DNA from: Xestospongia muta
Lineage: Eukaryota > Porifera > Demospongiae > Haplosclerida > Petrosiidae
NCBI GenBank assembly: GCA_963693285.1
Contig: OY848918.1
Span: 6,763,876 to 6,827,875, forward strand
Length of the DNA: 64,000 nucleotides
Reading direction: 5' to 3'
The notes below the pieces were generated by a model. That model was not told where the DNA came from. It made no database searches and saw nothing but the letters and a program-made list of their open reading frames with translations. A program made the position numbers and the translations under genes. Positions 50,261 to 62,102 of this stretch are shown here, in pieces (position 1 is the first letter of the stretch; every line of letters begins with the position of its first letter).

Positions 50261-52132
50261 TCCCTCTAGTCTCCTGATGTTTGTCATTATTACCCAATAA
50301 CATCATATAAAGTCACAACTCAGGTACAAACCAACCAATCAGACAACAGCTCTGAAACACATCTAATATCAGCTACAAATGTTACCTCTAATGATAGTGT
50401 TGTTACATTAATTGTAACATCATTAACTGCTGATCAACATTACTTAGTATCAGTCTCTGCTATAAATGAAATTGGTACTAGTCAAAGTACACAGGAAATT
50501 GAAATATGTGAGTATTTAACAACTAATATATTACATGAAGTATATAATGTGTACTTACTCATACATGCCCCACCTACTTTGTATGTGTCATGACACTGAA
50601 GTGTTATTTAAACAATGCATACAATCTGAATATATCATTGCTATTAGATAATGTGTTTTGATAGTTCATTGCCTCACTATTAATAAATTAAATTATATTA
50701 AAATTATAAGATCATTGCAATATGTAACTAATGTACACAGTTTGTTTATCATGTTACTACATATTATTATATATTCTGTTCTTTCATTCATTGGTGTCTT
50801 CTCTATTTACAGATACTAGTAGTGTTCAAAGAGTTGAGGCAGTTCTATCAATGGATATTCTTTATGTCACATGTCATTTAGCAGAGTACAGTGTGGACAT
50901 TGGTTGTTTTGTTGAAGTACTTTATAAAGATGAGATCATTGCTAACAAAACTATTGTGCGAACTAAAAACGAAAGTCAACTGACTGGTTTTATCAAACTT
51001 AATCTTCCTTATTTTAACTCCATCCACTCTGATTTGGTTGTCATGGCATTTGATTACAATATTGATGGTAGTATTGGACAACTTGGTTTTAATGTGACAC
51101 CATCTCTAGTTCCACCCACTATGACAACTCAAGGTATCATTGATTACATACTTGCTATAATGTACAATTATAATTATAAATGTACTTATTAAAATATATA
51201 TTCATACTTAATACAAACAACTATAAAATATAATAAAACACAATTGACTTAACAATATACACATATAATAATATGAAGCACTTTAAAATTATTAGTATGA
51301 AAACGTTACTATTTAAATTTTATTTTTTACACTTAGCCATAATATCTAGTATTCCACAAATATCAGGTATGTTCTAATTATACATAAACAATAATAAAAT
51401 TGATCTGTATTATTTTTGTACAGTCACTATTAGTATTTCTATGTCACCAACATATGTATCAACAGTAACTCCTAAATCAGGTATATGTGATTTATATTTG
51501 TATATGTTCAATTTAATATTTTCTTTATAGATTTTTCTAGTCCTCTCACTACAGCTGTTTTATCAGTCACTATTAGTGTACTTGTATCATTAGTAGTTAT
51601 TGTTACAGCTGTAGTACTAATATTGATTTGTTGTTATCTAAAGTTGAAAGGTCACCTTTTTTCTAATGTTCAAATGGAGACCCCACCCCCAATACTATTA
51701 GATAACGTAGCATATGGTATGAATAACAGTGGATTAGCTTCAATGATCTACGACACTGTTTTACCAGAACAAGTATCAGATACAACATTAGTGACATCAT
51801 CTATACACTCTAATACTGAACACAACAGTCCTTCACAATATTATAATAATCCTGTTATATTATTAGAGGAACCTGGACACACAATAACAAGCAGGGAAAA
51901 TGTGATACCAATGACTCAAGTTGATAGGACATATGAAACTATACCAGATATTGCTTCTCAATCAAATAGAATAGATGATCATACCAGATCAGACAGTGAC
52001 ACTACTTTAACATTATATGTGGCACCTAATGAATTTGAAGGTGTATCATCAGTGCTACCAGTTGAGCTAAATACAAATATTGCTTATAACTGTGTGACTA
52101 AGAAGACATCAGATTATCTCAGTGTGTTATAA
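47894..52132 (+). CDS. Type I receptor G, long tail, two versions of exon 4
   Basis: Exons: 47894-47945, 47990-48304, 48357-48641, then 4a 49552-49637 or 4b 49966-50051, then 50270-50507, 50813-51133, 51337-51366, 51424-51480 and 51531-52132. With either exon 4 the total is 1,986 nt (661 aa). 4a reads VSSKVPNKKIKFFFSSGGRG and 4b [20 protein letters not shown]. Both are 86 nt, enter in phase 1 and leave in phase 0, so including both breaks the frame. The 200-residue last exon has a membrane helix and tyrosines in NVAYGM, MIYDTV, QYYNN, RTYETI, IAYNCV and DYLSVL. The final pair is YxxV-x6-YxxV, ITAM-like with Val in place of Leu/Ile. AATAAA is at 52191-52196. Intact throughout. Confidence 0.8.
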
Positions 52133-53460
52133 TTACTACAGCTAATTTCTATAATGGCAAAACCATATTTTAAAGGTTGATGTATAGTTTAATAAAATTA
52201 CTTTTTTAATAAGTGGTTGCACTGATTTATTATTTGGTGTTGTGGTAATATATTATGTCCAACAAACTTCAGAAAGGAAGGGTGTTAATAATTTCATTAA
52301 ATGTAATATTATTATGATATGACTAATATAGCACTGAATATAGTTCTTGCTGTAATAATTGAATTAGACCTCATCGTGTTCTGACAAAAGGATGTTGCAA
52401 TTGCTTGTTCCAGGATGTTTACACTAATAACCATAGCTCAACTACTAACATCACTGTGAGTTGTTCAGTAGATAATCGTGATGGTCAATTTTCTGCCAAT
52501 GTATTGCATTTGACCAGATAATATAGTGTTTTTGTTTCTCATACTTATACTGAGAACTAAATATGCTATAGATATAGTAACTCCATAGTATATTAGTTAT
52601 CAAAACAGTATTATGTTTACTTTAAAATTTCATTAACTAATATTCTACTTGTAACATAATGATAGATAGATTGGTTAAATTAACCAATCAGTTTTAAGGT
52701 GTATCTGTTCATGTAAATATCATTTAAGCACAGCGCTTAATATGTGGGGATGACCCAGAAAATGACCATCACAATTATTAATCATTGTCTAAATTCCTGG
52801 AAGTATTGTTAAAGCCATAAACTGGTAAGTAATCTGATAGATAAATTGTTCTTTCTTCTTCTGATTGTAATGAAGAGCTATCTTGTTGATGCCTAAATAT
52901 ATATGTATATATTAATTAATTGTTATGTTTTGGCCAAATACATGCAGTATGTTACCCTGCAATGTGGTGTATGGATACTATTTTTAGACAGAATGTCATT
53001 ATATATTTAGGGTTTAGGATATAGAGAATAAAAAACTGTAAAATGACAGATTTCAGGGCGAACTACACATTGATTCAGCTATGTGTATAGATGCTATTGC
53101 TCGTTTAATGTTTATTTCTGAAAGTCTAGTTGGAATGGTGAAGATCTGAGGGAAGTTATAGTACATGGTGCTGCCAGGCTAAATTATGCTTTCTCGACTT
53201 ATAGACTGTAACCTGAAAAAATGTCTTTGAGCAGTATCAGCATATAAAGTCCTTTAGAGCAAAGACGGGACCATTAAATTAATATTAGGACAATTTTTAA
53301 AATTACAATTATGTTAATTCATTTGAATGATTTAATTAAAACATTAAATTTTTACAGTTGATGCAGTAGTATCTACATGTATATAACAGTTCCAAATATG
53401 AATAAACTAAACACACTGTAAATAAGAACAGTAAACTTATTTTGAAAATGGAAAGTCTAT
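52133..53460. other. Intergenic, between G and M6, with an orphan open frame
   Basis: Poly(A) signal AATAAA at 52191-52196. After the acceptor-like CTTGTTCCAG (52404-52413) there is a 35-codon open frame, 52414-52518, ending TAA, reading DVYTNNHSSTTNITVSCSVD and on; see findings. A palindrome GATTGGTTA/TAACCAATC is near 52,671-52,691. From about 53,010 the sequence matches the spacer left of M3, and from 53,200 it is the conserved type II 3' flank. Confidence 0.55.
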
Positions 53461-55733
53461 TTAAAAAACAATATTGTCATACACAACTGTTACATTGTGT
53501 ATATTCCCACTAGTATCAATGGTCACATGACCATATGCTATATTATCTTTCATCTCAAGTGATGGTATACCAATAGTAGGATCAGGTGGACCAGTAACTG
53601 AGGAAGAATATTTTTGGTTAGACTTGACACAGCAGTAATATGTGATAATACATGACACAATAGCTGTTATTACAGCTGTCACTATAGCAGTTATAGGTAT
53701 ACTAATACCTACTAGTAAGTGTAGGTGTGGCAGTACTGCTACATCACTTGATGTGTCTATTCAATAACAATGGAACATATTAAACAGTAATTATTATATT
53801 AAGATAATTTACAAGTTGGGTGAGGGGAATTTGTAACTTTTATGATCTGTGTTGTCGTTAGAAAGACATCTATGTTATAAACTGAAATTAAATGATGAAA
53901 GCGTATATAATTTATCCAAATACCTTTATTGGTTGTACAGAAAGTTTTATTTAGTTCTACATTATAAACTGAAATTAAATGATGAAAGCGTATATAATTT
54001 ATCCAAATACCTTTATTGGTTGTATAGAATGTTTTGTTTAGTTCTACAATGGTTAGTTCGTTTTGATCATATATTGAAACGTTATAAAAGTATACAGAGC
54101 CTGGATCTAAATTCTCAATAAAGAAAAGTTTACCACTAACATCTCCTGCTAAACAATAACTACTACTGCTATTGTGAGAGACATAATTAAGATCTGATGT
54201 TTTGTAGTATGATATTATCACTTGTACTCTATCACTACATGGACTGTTCCATGCAATTCTGATTCTTAGAAGTATGAATGTTTCTCCACTTAGTTCAATA
54301 TCTGATGTTATCAAGATAAAATTTCCTATGAAATATTATAAACTAAGTTTTAAGACATTCAACTCACTGATCACTATGCTTGAAGCAATACTTGATCCAA
54401 CAGTGTTATTAGCTGAGACATTAATAAAATATTGTGTGTTATTAATAGTTTGAATTCCAAAAGGAGAATCTCTGGAAGGACAGTTGTCAAGGAAGAAGGT
54501 GTAGATACTAGATCCAATAACATTAACAATGTAGTTAGTCACTGGTGGAGTATTAGCATTAACTGTGTTAGAACACTAACATGTGATAAGGTAACAAAGA
54601 CATAAGATTTCAAGGAACTTACATTCAAGTAGATGTTAAGTAAATAGTTTCCACTGCTAGCAGTAAAACATATTTCTATGTCTTGAATGAATCTAGGAAC
54701 TACATTATCACAAATAATTATAATATGGTAACGTTAATTGATTGTATGCATGCACATACCTTCTCCAGGAATATGAGCAGTAATTGTATTACTCTCCTCT
54801 CCTACTCCCAGACAGTTATTAGCACTCACAGTAAAGTCATAACTATGACCAGACATTAGTCCAGTGACAGTATAACTAGTACTATTGCTTGTAGTAGTAA
54901 TGTTCCATGTACTATCTAATAATGTCACAGTACTAGTGATGATATAGTTCACTATATTACATCCTCCTGTATCACTGGGATCAATCCATGATAAATTCAG
55001 TTGGTTAGTAAAAAATGTATCGGTAATGGTAATGTTGAAGGAGAGATTTGTTGGAGCGTTTGATTTGGCTAATGATAAGTTCAAAGAAACACATCAAAAC
55101 ACACTAGATTACTGTACTTACTTAACACTAGACCACTATACTTACTTAACACTAGATAACTATACATACTTAACACTAGATCACTATACTTACTTAACAC
55201 TAGATCACTGTACTTACTTAACACTAGATCACTATACATACTTAACACTAGATCACTATACTTACTTAACACTAGTAGTGTACACATGTCATTGGGTCCT
55301 GGAACATTATCTTGACATTCAATCGTTTCATTGTCTAAATCTTCACTTGCAATAAAAATCAAATTACTACTGATAGTCTTAACAATATCATTAACTGAAG
55401 TAACTTGAGCAGAAAAGAGAGGATTATTCACAATTTGTGAAGACGATGAAAGTGTAATATTAGTGGTGACTCCACCACTTGGTACAAGCCAATGTAATTT
55501 ACTATTGCCTAAAGCTACACCAGGGTTTACTACATTACAAAGTAGTGTTACAGTAAGACCAGGACTTAAATGTACTCCTCCATTGTTTTCACTGCAGTAA
55601 TCAGCTTTGTTAGTGATATCAACAGCACTATGAACTATTGTACAAGATGAATTAAAGTAAATTGAACATATCTACTAGCACACACACACTTACCTGAAAA
55701 TATCAGTATCGATAAATAAACCACCAAATTCAT
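53461..55733 (-). CDS. Type II Ig/FN3 receptor M6 with two ITIM-like motifs (intact)
   Basis: Exons in gene order: 55694-55733, 55266-55634, 54760-55068, 54623-54699, 54368-54575, 54011-54325 and 53461-53756. They sum to 1,614 nt (537 aa), with no stop or frameshift seen. Domains are as in M2; the tail has IAYGHV and VVYDNI. Odd feature: the exon 6/intron 6 boundary is tandemly duplicated (87 bp, about 53,873-54,046 for both copies), giving a second donor at 53,923. Using it would extend exon 6 by exactly 29 in-frame codons that repeat VELNKTF.TTNKGIWINY. It is head to head with H. Confidence 0.8.
53873..54046 (-). repeat. 87-bp tandem duplication over the exon 6 donor of M6
   Basis: Two copies of 87 bp, each with CATTATAAACTGAAATTAA and CCAAATACCTTTATTGG; the complement of TACC provides the splice donor in both. 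There are few differences between the copies, so the duplication is recent. It is not present in other type II genes. Confidence 0.85.
55098..55267 (-). repeat. 24-bp splice-donor minisatellite in M6 (7 units)
   Basis: Seven units, 170 bp, all in frame. Two units have ATACATACTT, changing the donor from GTAAGT to GTATGT and the octapeptide from LSKYS to LSMYS. Confidence 0.9.
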
Positions 55734-56681
55734 TCTTACTTGCAAGCGTTAGTCTCAGAGAGTCAGCCACTCCCTAAAATTTAATTTCTAGAGGAAGTTG
55801 CTGGTTTGAATTACTTCAATAATACTAATTACGCTAATATGACCATTTTTATGATTAAGCATGACAATTCCTGAGCCTGAATTCCTGTAACATCTAATCA
55901 TGACAATACATAATACGTTCTAGATTGAACGACTTCAGAGTCCAATGAAATGCCAGTACGTACTATAGTGTTGCTGGAAGTAAATATTATTGTAGTTCTA
56001 ATATAAATTAAAATTATTTGTCAACTTTGCTCACACAAAGTTGCCATATCAACATAATACTATTGTAAAATGCTTGCCAGCTATACAAATGATACTTTCC
56101 TCACTTTTGTCTTTAATTTTTTATTAGTAAGTTTACTTTTTTTAAATTGTTCTTGTTTTATTGTTTTTGATTAGATTTATTTCCTTTAGTGTGTACATCA
56201 TGGTACATATGTTGGACATCACCTGTTACTCCTGCCTTTTGTAATCCTCAAAATGAGTAAAGTCATTAGAAAAGAAGTTAATTCTTCTCCTTCTAACAGT
56301 ATATTACCAGTATATATATGTGTTGGAAGACAAATGATAACACTGCTGATATGTTATTTAATAGTACTGGTTTTCGAAAATGTATGTTCACTTGTCTTGC
56401 ATGGAATCTAGTTGTTGGAGACAATATATATACTGATTGATCTCAACTTCTATTGTGTATACATTATTTTGTACATAACATGATTGGCAGATCATCAATA
56501 ATGTGAAGTAGACTATGTATGTAAATCCCATAAGGAAATACAAGGGATAAGTAATGAACAAAATTTGTCAACAACAAAATAGAAATATGATGACTATTTA
56601 TATTGACTATTAATATTGTCTTTATTGTATTGCATACTTTATAAATAGTAGTTATGAAGTGCCACTCCCACTTCAGAAATC
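55734..56681. promoter_or_regulatory. Divergent intergenic region between M6 and H
   Basis: 948 bp. The inverted repeat is weakened here: the left arm CAGCCACTCCCT is intact, the right arm reads AGGAAGTTGCTG. Otherwise homologous to the other spacers. Confidence 0.5.
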
Positions 56682-59005
56682 ATGTGGAGAGTAATAGCTT
56701 TTGTGCTGTTTCTAATAAAGTCTATCTATGGAGGTAACTTGTATAAAGAACTAGAGTTACATGTCATTGTTTTGTAGGTCTATTAGTAAAAGAACTAAAT
56801 GATTTACTTCTACCAGTTGGTGCTACTGGAGAATTTCCATGTATTACTAATTCTACTGATAATAACACTATGTTCTCCTGGACTGTTACTGCAAGATATA
56901 TAAAGTCTGTTAGTTATAGTCCTCTTGAAAGCTTATTTAATAGTTATGGTATCAGAGTGTTAAGAGACACTCCACAAAATACATCAGTTCTATTAGTTGA
57001 TGGTGTTACAGAAAACAATGGAACATTTGTATTATGTACAGTTGCTGCTGATGAAATTACGGCTCAAAGTGATGCTACTTTATTATTATATGGTCAGTAC
57101 TGTACTTTAAAGATAACTTTATTGATTTATCAATTAATACCTAGGTCCACCAGATCCTGTATTGAACTTTTCAGCTATAACCTTCTCTCCATTAACATTA
57201 CAACTTACCTGGACACCAGTATTATCTAACATACCATTTAACTACAGCATCTCCATTACTAACAGAGACAACGTCACTGATATAATTATATTAGATCAGA
57301 ATGCTACACATTATCTGTTTAAAGCTAACCAAGAAGATACCTGTCAGAAATATAACTTTACAATTAAAACAATAAATGAAGCTGGAAGTAGTGAAGTTTC
57401 TGAAACATTGACAGTACCAATACCAAATGGTGAGTGGTAAACTAAGTATATAATAACTCTGTTGTGTTGATTTAGTCTATCAATGTATGTAGTAATGTAG
57501 AGATAGTTGAAACAATATTGCAACAATATATCTCATTAGTAACATTCATAGTTTTATGCACTACATTATACTGTATATGCATACCACTGTATAATGTGTT
57601 TGTAGTGGACTGTTTTGTAATGATGATGTCATTGGAATTACTGCTATCTTGTTTATATTATTTTTATCAGATTGATAGTGAAACTATCTCTACACTATAA
57701 ACAAAACAATATATTATTTACTCTTTGAGTATAAGAGTTTACATGTAGTTATATAAAACATGAGTTAGTTCATGCTATAGTCAGACTGCTTAAGTATTTT
57801 ATTAGTAAATTCATTTATAACAAACTTTCTGTTTACATCTTTTATATTGTTTTGTGTAATCATATAATATCAACATGATCACCATATTTAGACATAGTTA
57901 TGTGTTTATATTTGTTGTATCAAGTAATAAACATATATACATCATATATATTTAATGTAAAAAAGATGGCTTTATTATTAATAGCAAGATAACTGACATA
58001 AATTATGTCTGTGTTTAAATTTAGCCACAAGCTATTGCAATGGCTGTTATATTGATAATGTAAAGTGTTTACAGTATTTTCTGAATTGTACTCTACACTA
58101 ACATATTGATTATGATATGAACTTCACTACAATCCTCTCGCAGTCTGTTTTGTGATTGATTAATCACACAATATTGGGTAATATTCCAACTATTTGTTAT
58201 GGATGCATACATCATGTAGTAAATGGATGAATAAAATTGAAAGCACAAACTTATCAATTTTGTCATTATCTTTTACAATGACTTATTGTACTAATAGTTC
58301 TCTCCACAAAAAATTTTCTTTAATTGATTTTAGTTCCTAGTAAAGTATCTAATAAAAAAATTAATTCTTCTTTAGTAGTGGTGGGAGAGGTTATCCTTAC
58401 TTGAGTCTGACATTTATTGTAAGTTTATTGAATTATGTAGTAATGGAATACATTAGTTCATTTCATAAATATGGTATAATGCTTCCTACTGTGAGATTAA
58501 AAAGACTGTTTTTACAATTAAGACAATTAATTTTAATGTGTTATTGCAATATGGTCTATATCTCTGAAGTGGTTCAGTACTATCATTACCTTTGTACTTG
58601 ATTTGTCAGCTATGAGAGGGAATCCATCAAGTGTTCCAGCTGCCAGAATAACATGACAGTCATATACAGTCTTTAAAATACTAATGGCTTCTATGCAGCT
58701 GATTAAGAGAATTGTTTACATTCAATTACTCTTTGATCTCTTTTAGTTCCTAGTGATGTATCCAATATAACGAGTGAAGTTTACTTTAGCAGCAACGAAA
58801 ATGGTGATCCATACTTGAGTCTGACATTTTCGGTAAGTTTATTACTTTTGTTTGTCATGAAATACTATCAAATACACGCTACATTAACTGATGTAGAGGT
58901 CAACCTATTTGTTTGTGTAACACTTAAGAAGAAAGATTTCATTTTACACATAATTATGTTAAATGAGGTTACTTCAGCAGGTCTTAATGCAGTCGTTGTT
59001 ATTGA

Positions 59006-59036
<31 letters not shown>

Positions 59037-60921
59037 TCTCTCTCCCTCTCCCTCTAGTCTCCTGATGTTTGTCATTATTACCCAATAACATCATATAAAG
59101 TCACAACTCAGGTACAAACCAACCAATCAGACAACAACTCTGAAACACATCTAATATCAGCTACAAATGTTACCTCTAATGATAGTGTTGTTACATTAAT
59201 TGTAACATCATTAACTGCTGATCAACATTACTTAGTATCAGTCTCTGCTATAAATGAAGTTGGTACTAGTCAAAGTACACAGGAAATCGAAATATGTGAG
59301 TATTTAACAACTAATATATTACATGAAGTATATAATATGTACTTACTCATACATGCCCCACCATACTTTGTATGTGTCATGACACTGAAGTGTTATTTAA
59401 ACAATGCATACAATCTGAATATATCATTGCTATTAGATAATGTGTTTTGATAGTTCATTGCCTCACTATTAATAAATTAAATTATATTAAAATTATAAGA
59501 TCATTGCAATATGTCACTAATGTACACAGTTTGTTTATCATGTTACTACATATTATTATATATTCTGTTCTTTCATTCATTGGTGTCTTCTCTATTTACA
59601 GATACTAGTAGTGTTCAAAGAGTTGAGGCAGTTCTATCAATGGATATTCTTTATGTCACATGTCATTTAGCAGAGTACAGTGTGGACATTGGTTGTTTTG
59701 TTGAAGTACTTTATAAAAATGAGATCATTGCTAACAAAACTATTGTGCGAACTAAAAACAAAAGTCAACTGACTGGTTTTATCAAACTTAATCTTCCTTA
59801 TTTTAACTCCATCCACTCTGATTTGGTTGTCATGGCATTTGATTACAATATTGATGGTAGTATTGGACAACTTGGTTTTAATGTGACACCATCTCTAGTT
59901 CCACCCACTATGACAACTCAAGGTATCATTGATTACATACTTGCTATAATGTACAATTATAATTATAAATGTACTTATTAAAATATATATTCATATTTAA
60001 TACAAACAACTATAATATATAATAAAACACAATTGACTTAACAATATACACATATAATAATATGAAGCACTTTAAAATTATTAGTATGAAAACTTTACTA
60101 TTTAAATTTTATTTTTTACACTTAGCCATAATATCTAGTATTCCACAAATATCAGGTATGTTCTAATTATACATAAACAATAATAAAATTGATCTGTATT
60201 ATTTTTGTACAGTCACTATTAGTATTTCTATGTCACCAACATATGTATCAACAGTAACTCCTAAATCAGGTATATGTGATTTATATTTGTATATGTTCAA
60301 TTTAATATTTTCTTTATAGATTTTTCTAGTCCTCTCACTACAGCTGTTTTATCAGTCACTATTAGTGTACTTGTATCATTTGTAGTTATTGTTACAGCTG
60401 TAGTACTAATATTGATTTGTTGTTATCTAAAGTTGAAAGGTCACCTTTTTTCTAATGTTCAAATGGAGACCCCACCCCCAATACTATTAGATAACGTAGC
60501 ATATGGTGTACATACCAGTGGATTAGCTTCAATGATCTACGACACTGTTTTACCAGAACAAGTATCTGATACAACATTAGTGACATCATCTATACACTCT
60601 AATACTGAACACAACAGTCCTTCACAATATTATAATAATCCTGTTATATTATTAGAGGAACCTGGACACACAATAACAAGCAGAGAAAATGTGATACCAA
60701 TAACACCAGTTGATAGGACATATGAAACTATACCAGATATTGCTTCTCAATCAAATAGAATAGATGATCATACCAGACCAGACAGTGACACTACTTTAAC
60801 ATTATATGTGGCACCTAATGAATTTGAAGGTGTATCATCAGTGCTACCAGTTGAGCTAAATACAAATATTGCTTATAACTGTGTGACTAAGAAGACATCA
60901 GATTATCTCAGTGTGTTATAA
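56682..60921 (+). CDS. Type I receptor H, long tail with ITAM-like C-terminus
   Basis: Exons: 56682-56733, 56778-57092, 57145-57429, 58747-58832 (4b), 59058-59295, 59602-59922, 60126-60155, 60213-60269 and 60320-60921. They sum to 1,986 nt (661 aa), intact. Domains are as in G: signal peptide 1-17; Ig 18-122 (Cys39, Trp52, Cys104); FN3 123-217; split FN3 218-325; two-Cys domain 326-432; stalk to 461; membrane helix about 470-496; tail with Tyr523, Tyr535 (MIYDTV), QYYNN, RTYETI, and Tyr647/Tyr657 (IAYNCV...DYLSVL). A 4a copy is at 58334-58418 but is 85 nt instead of 86 because one A is missing after AAAAAAATT, so it can no longer give an in-frame product. AATAAA is at 60978-60983. From exon 3 onward it is nearly identical to G. 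Confidence 0.8.
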
Positions 60922-61950
60922 TTACTACAGCTAATTTCTATAATGGCAACCATATTTTAAAGGTTGATGTATAGTTTAATAAAATTACTTTTTTAATAAG
61001 TGGTTGCACTGATTTATTATTTGGTGTTGTGGTAATATATCATGTCCAACAAACTTCAGAAAGGAAGGGTGTTAATAATTTCATTAAATGTAATATTATT
61101 ATGATATGACTAATATAGCACTGAATATAGTTCTTGCTGTAATAATTGAATTAGACCTCATCGTGTTCTGACAAAAGGATGTTGCAATTGCTTGTTCCAG
61201 GATGTTTACACTAATAATCATAGGATCACTTTACACTAATAACCATAGCTCAACTACTAACATCACTGTGAGTTGTTCAGTAGATAATCATGATGGTCAA
61301 TTTTCTGCCAATGTATTGCATTTGACCAGATAATATAGTGTTTTTGTTTCTCATACTTATACTGAGAACTAAATATGCTATAGATATAGTAACTCCATAG
61401 TATATTAGTTATCAAAACAGTATTATGTTTACTTTAAAATTTCATTAATATTCTACTTGTAACATAATGATAGATAGATTGGTTAAATTAACCAATCAGT
61501 TTTAAGGTGTATCTGTTCATGTAAATATCATTTAAGCACAGTGCTTAATATGTGGGGATGACCCAGAAAACGACCATCACAATTATTAATCATTGACTAA
61601 ATTCCTGGAAGTATTGTTAAAGCTGGTAAGTAATCTGATAGATTAATTGTTCTTTCTTCTTCTGATTGTAATGAAGAGCTATCTTGTTGATGCCTAAATA
61701 TATATGTATATATTAATTAATTGTTATGATTTTGCCAAATACATGCAGTATGTTACCCTGCAATGTGTTGTATGGATACTATTTTTAGACAGAATGTCAT
61801 TATATATTTAGGGTTTAGGGTCTAGAGAATAGAAATCTGTAGGATGACAGATTTCAGGACGAGCTACACATCTAGACGAGCTATGTGTGTGTGGATGCTA
61901 TTGCTCATTTAATGTTTATTTCTGAAAGTCAAGTTGGAATGCTGAGGGAA
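57150..61950. repeat. Segmental duplication of the G gene body and 3' flank
   Basis: From about exon 3 of H to the spacer before M7, the sequence follows 48,360-53,150 at an offset of about 8,787-8,789 with few differences. The upstream halves of G and H are less alike and have different neighbours, so the two genes share only the 3' part by a recent event. Confidence 0.75.
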
Positions 61951-62102
61951 GTTATGGTACATGGTGCTGCCAGGCTAAATTATGCTTCTCGAGTTATAGA
62001 CTGTAACCTGAAAAAATGTCTTTGAGCAGTATTATAGCATATAAAGTCCTTTAGAGCAAAGACGGGACCATTAAACTAATATTAGGACATGCATGCACAT
62101 AC
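60922..62102. other. Intergenic, between H and the truncated M7
   Basis: A copy of the G-M6 spacer with its AATAAA and the orphan open frame (here near 61,240-61,334, with a small insertion that duplicates TTTACACTAATAA). At about 62,088 (TTAGGACATGCATGCACATACC) the type II 3' flank joins directly to intron 3 of M7, marking a deletion of exons 4-7. Confidence 0.6.
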
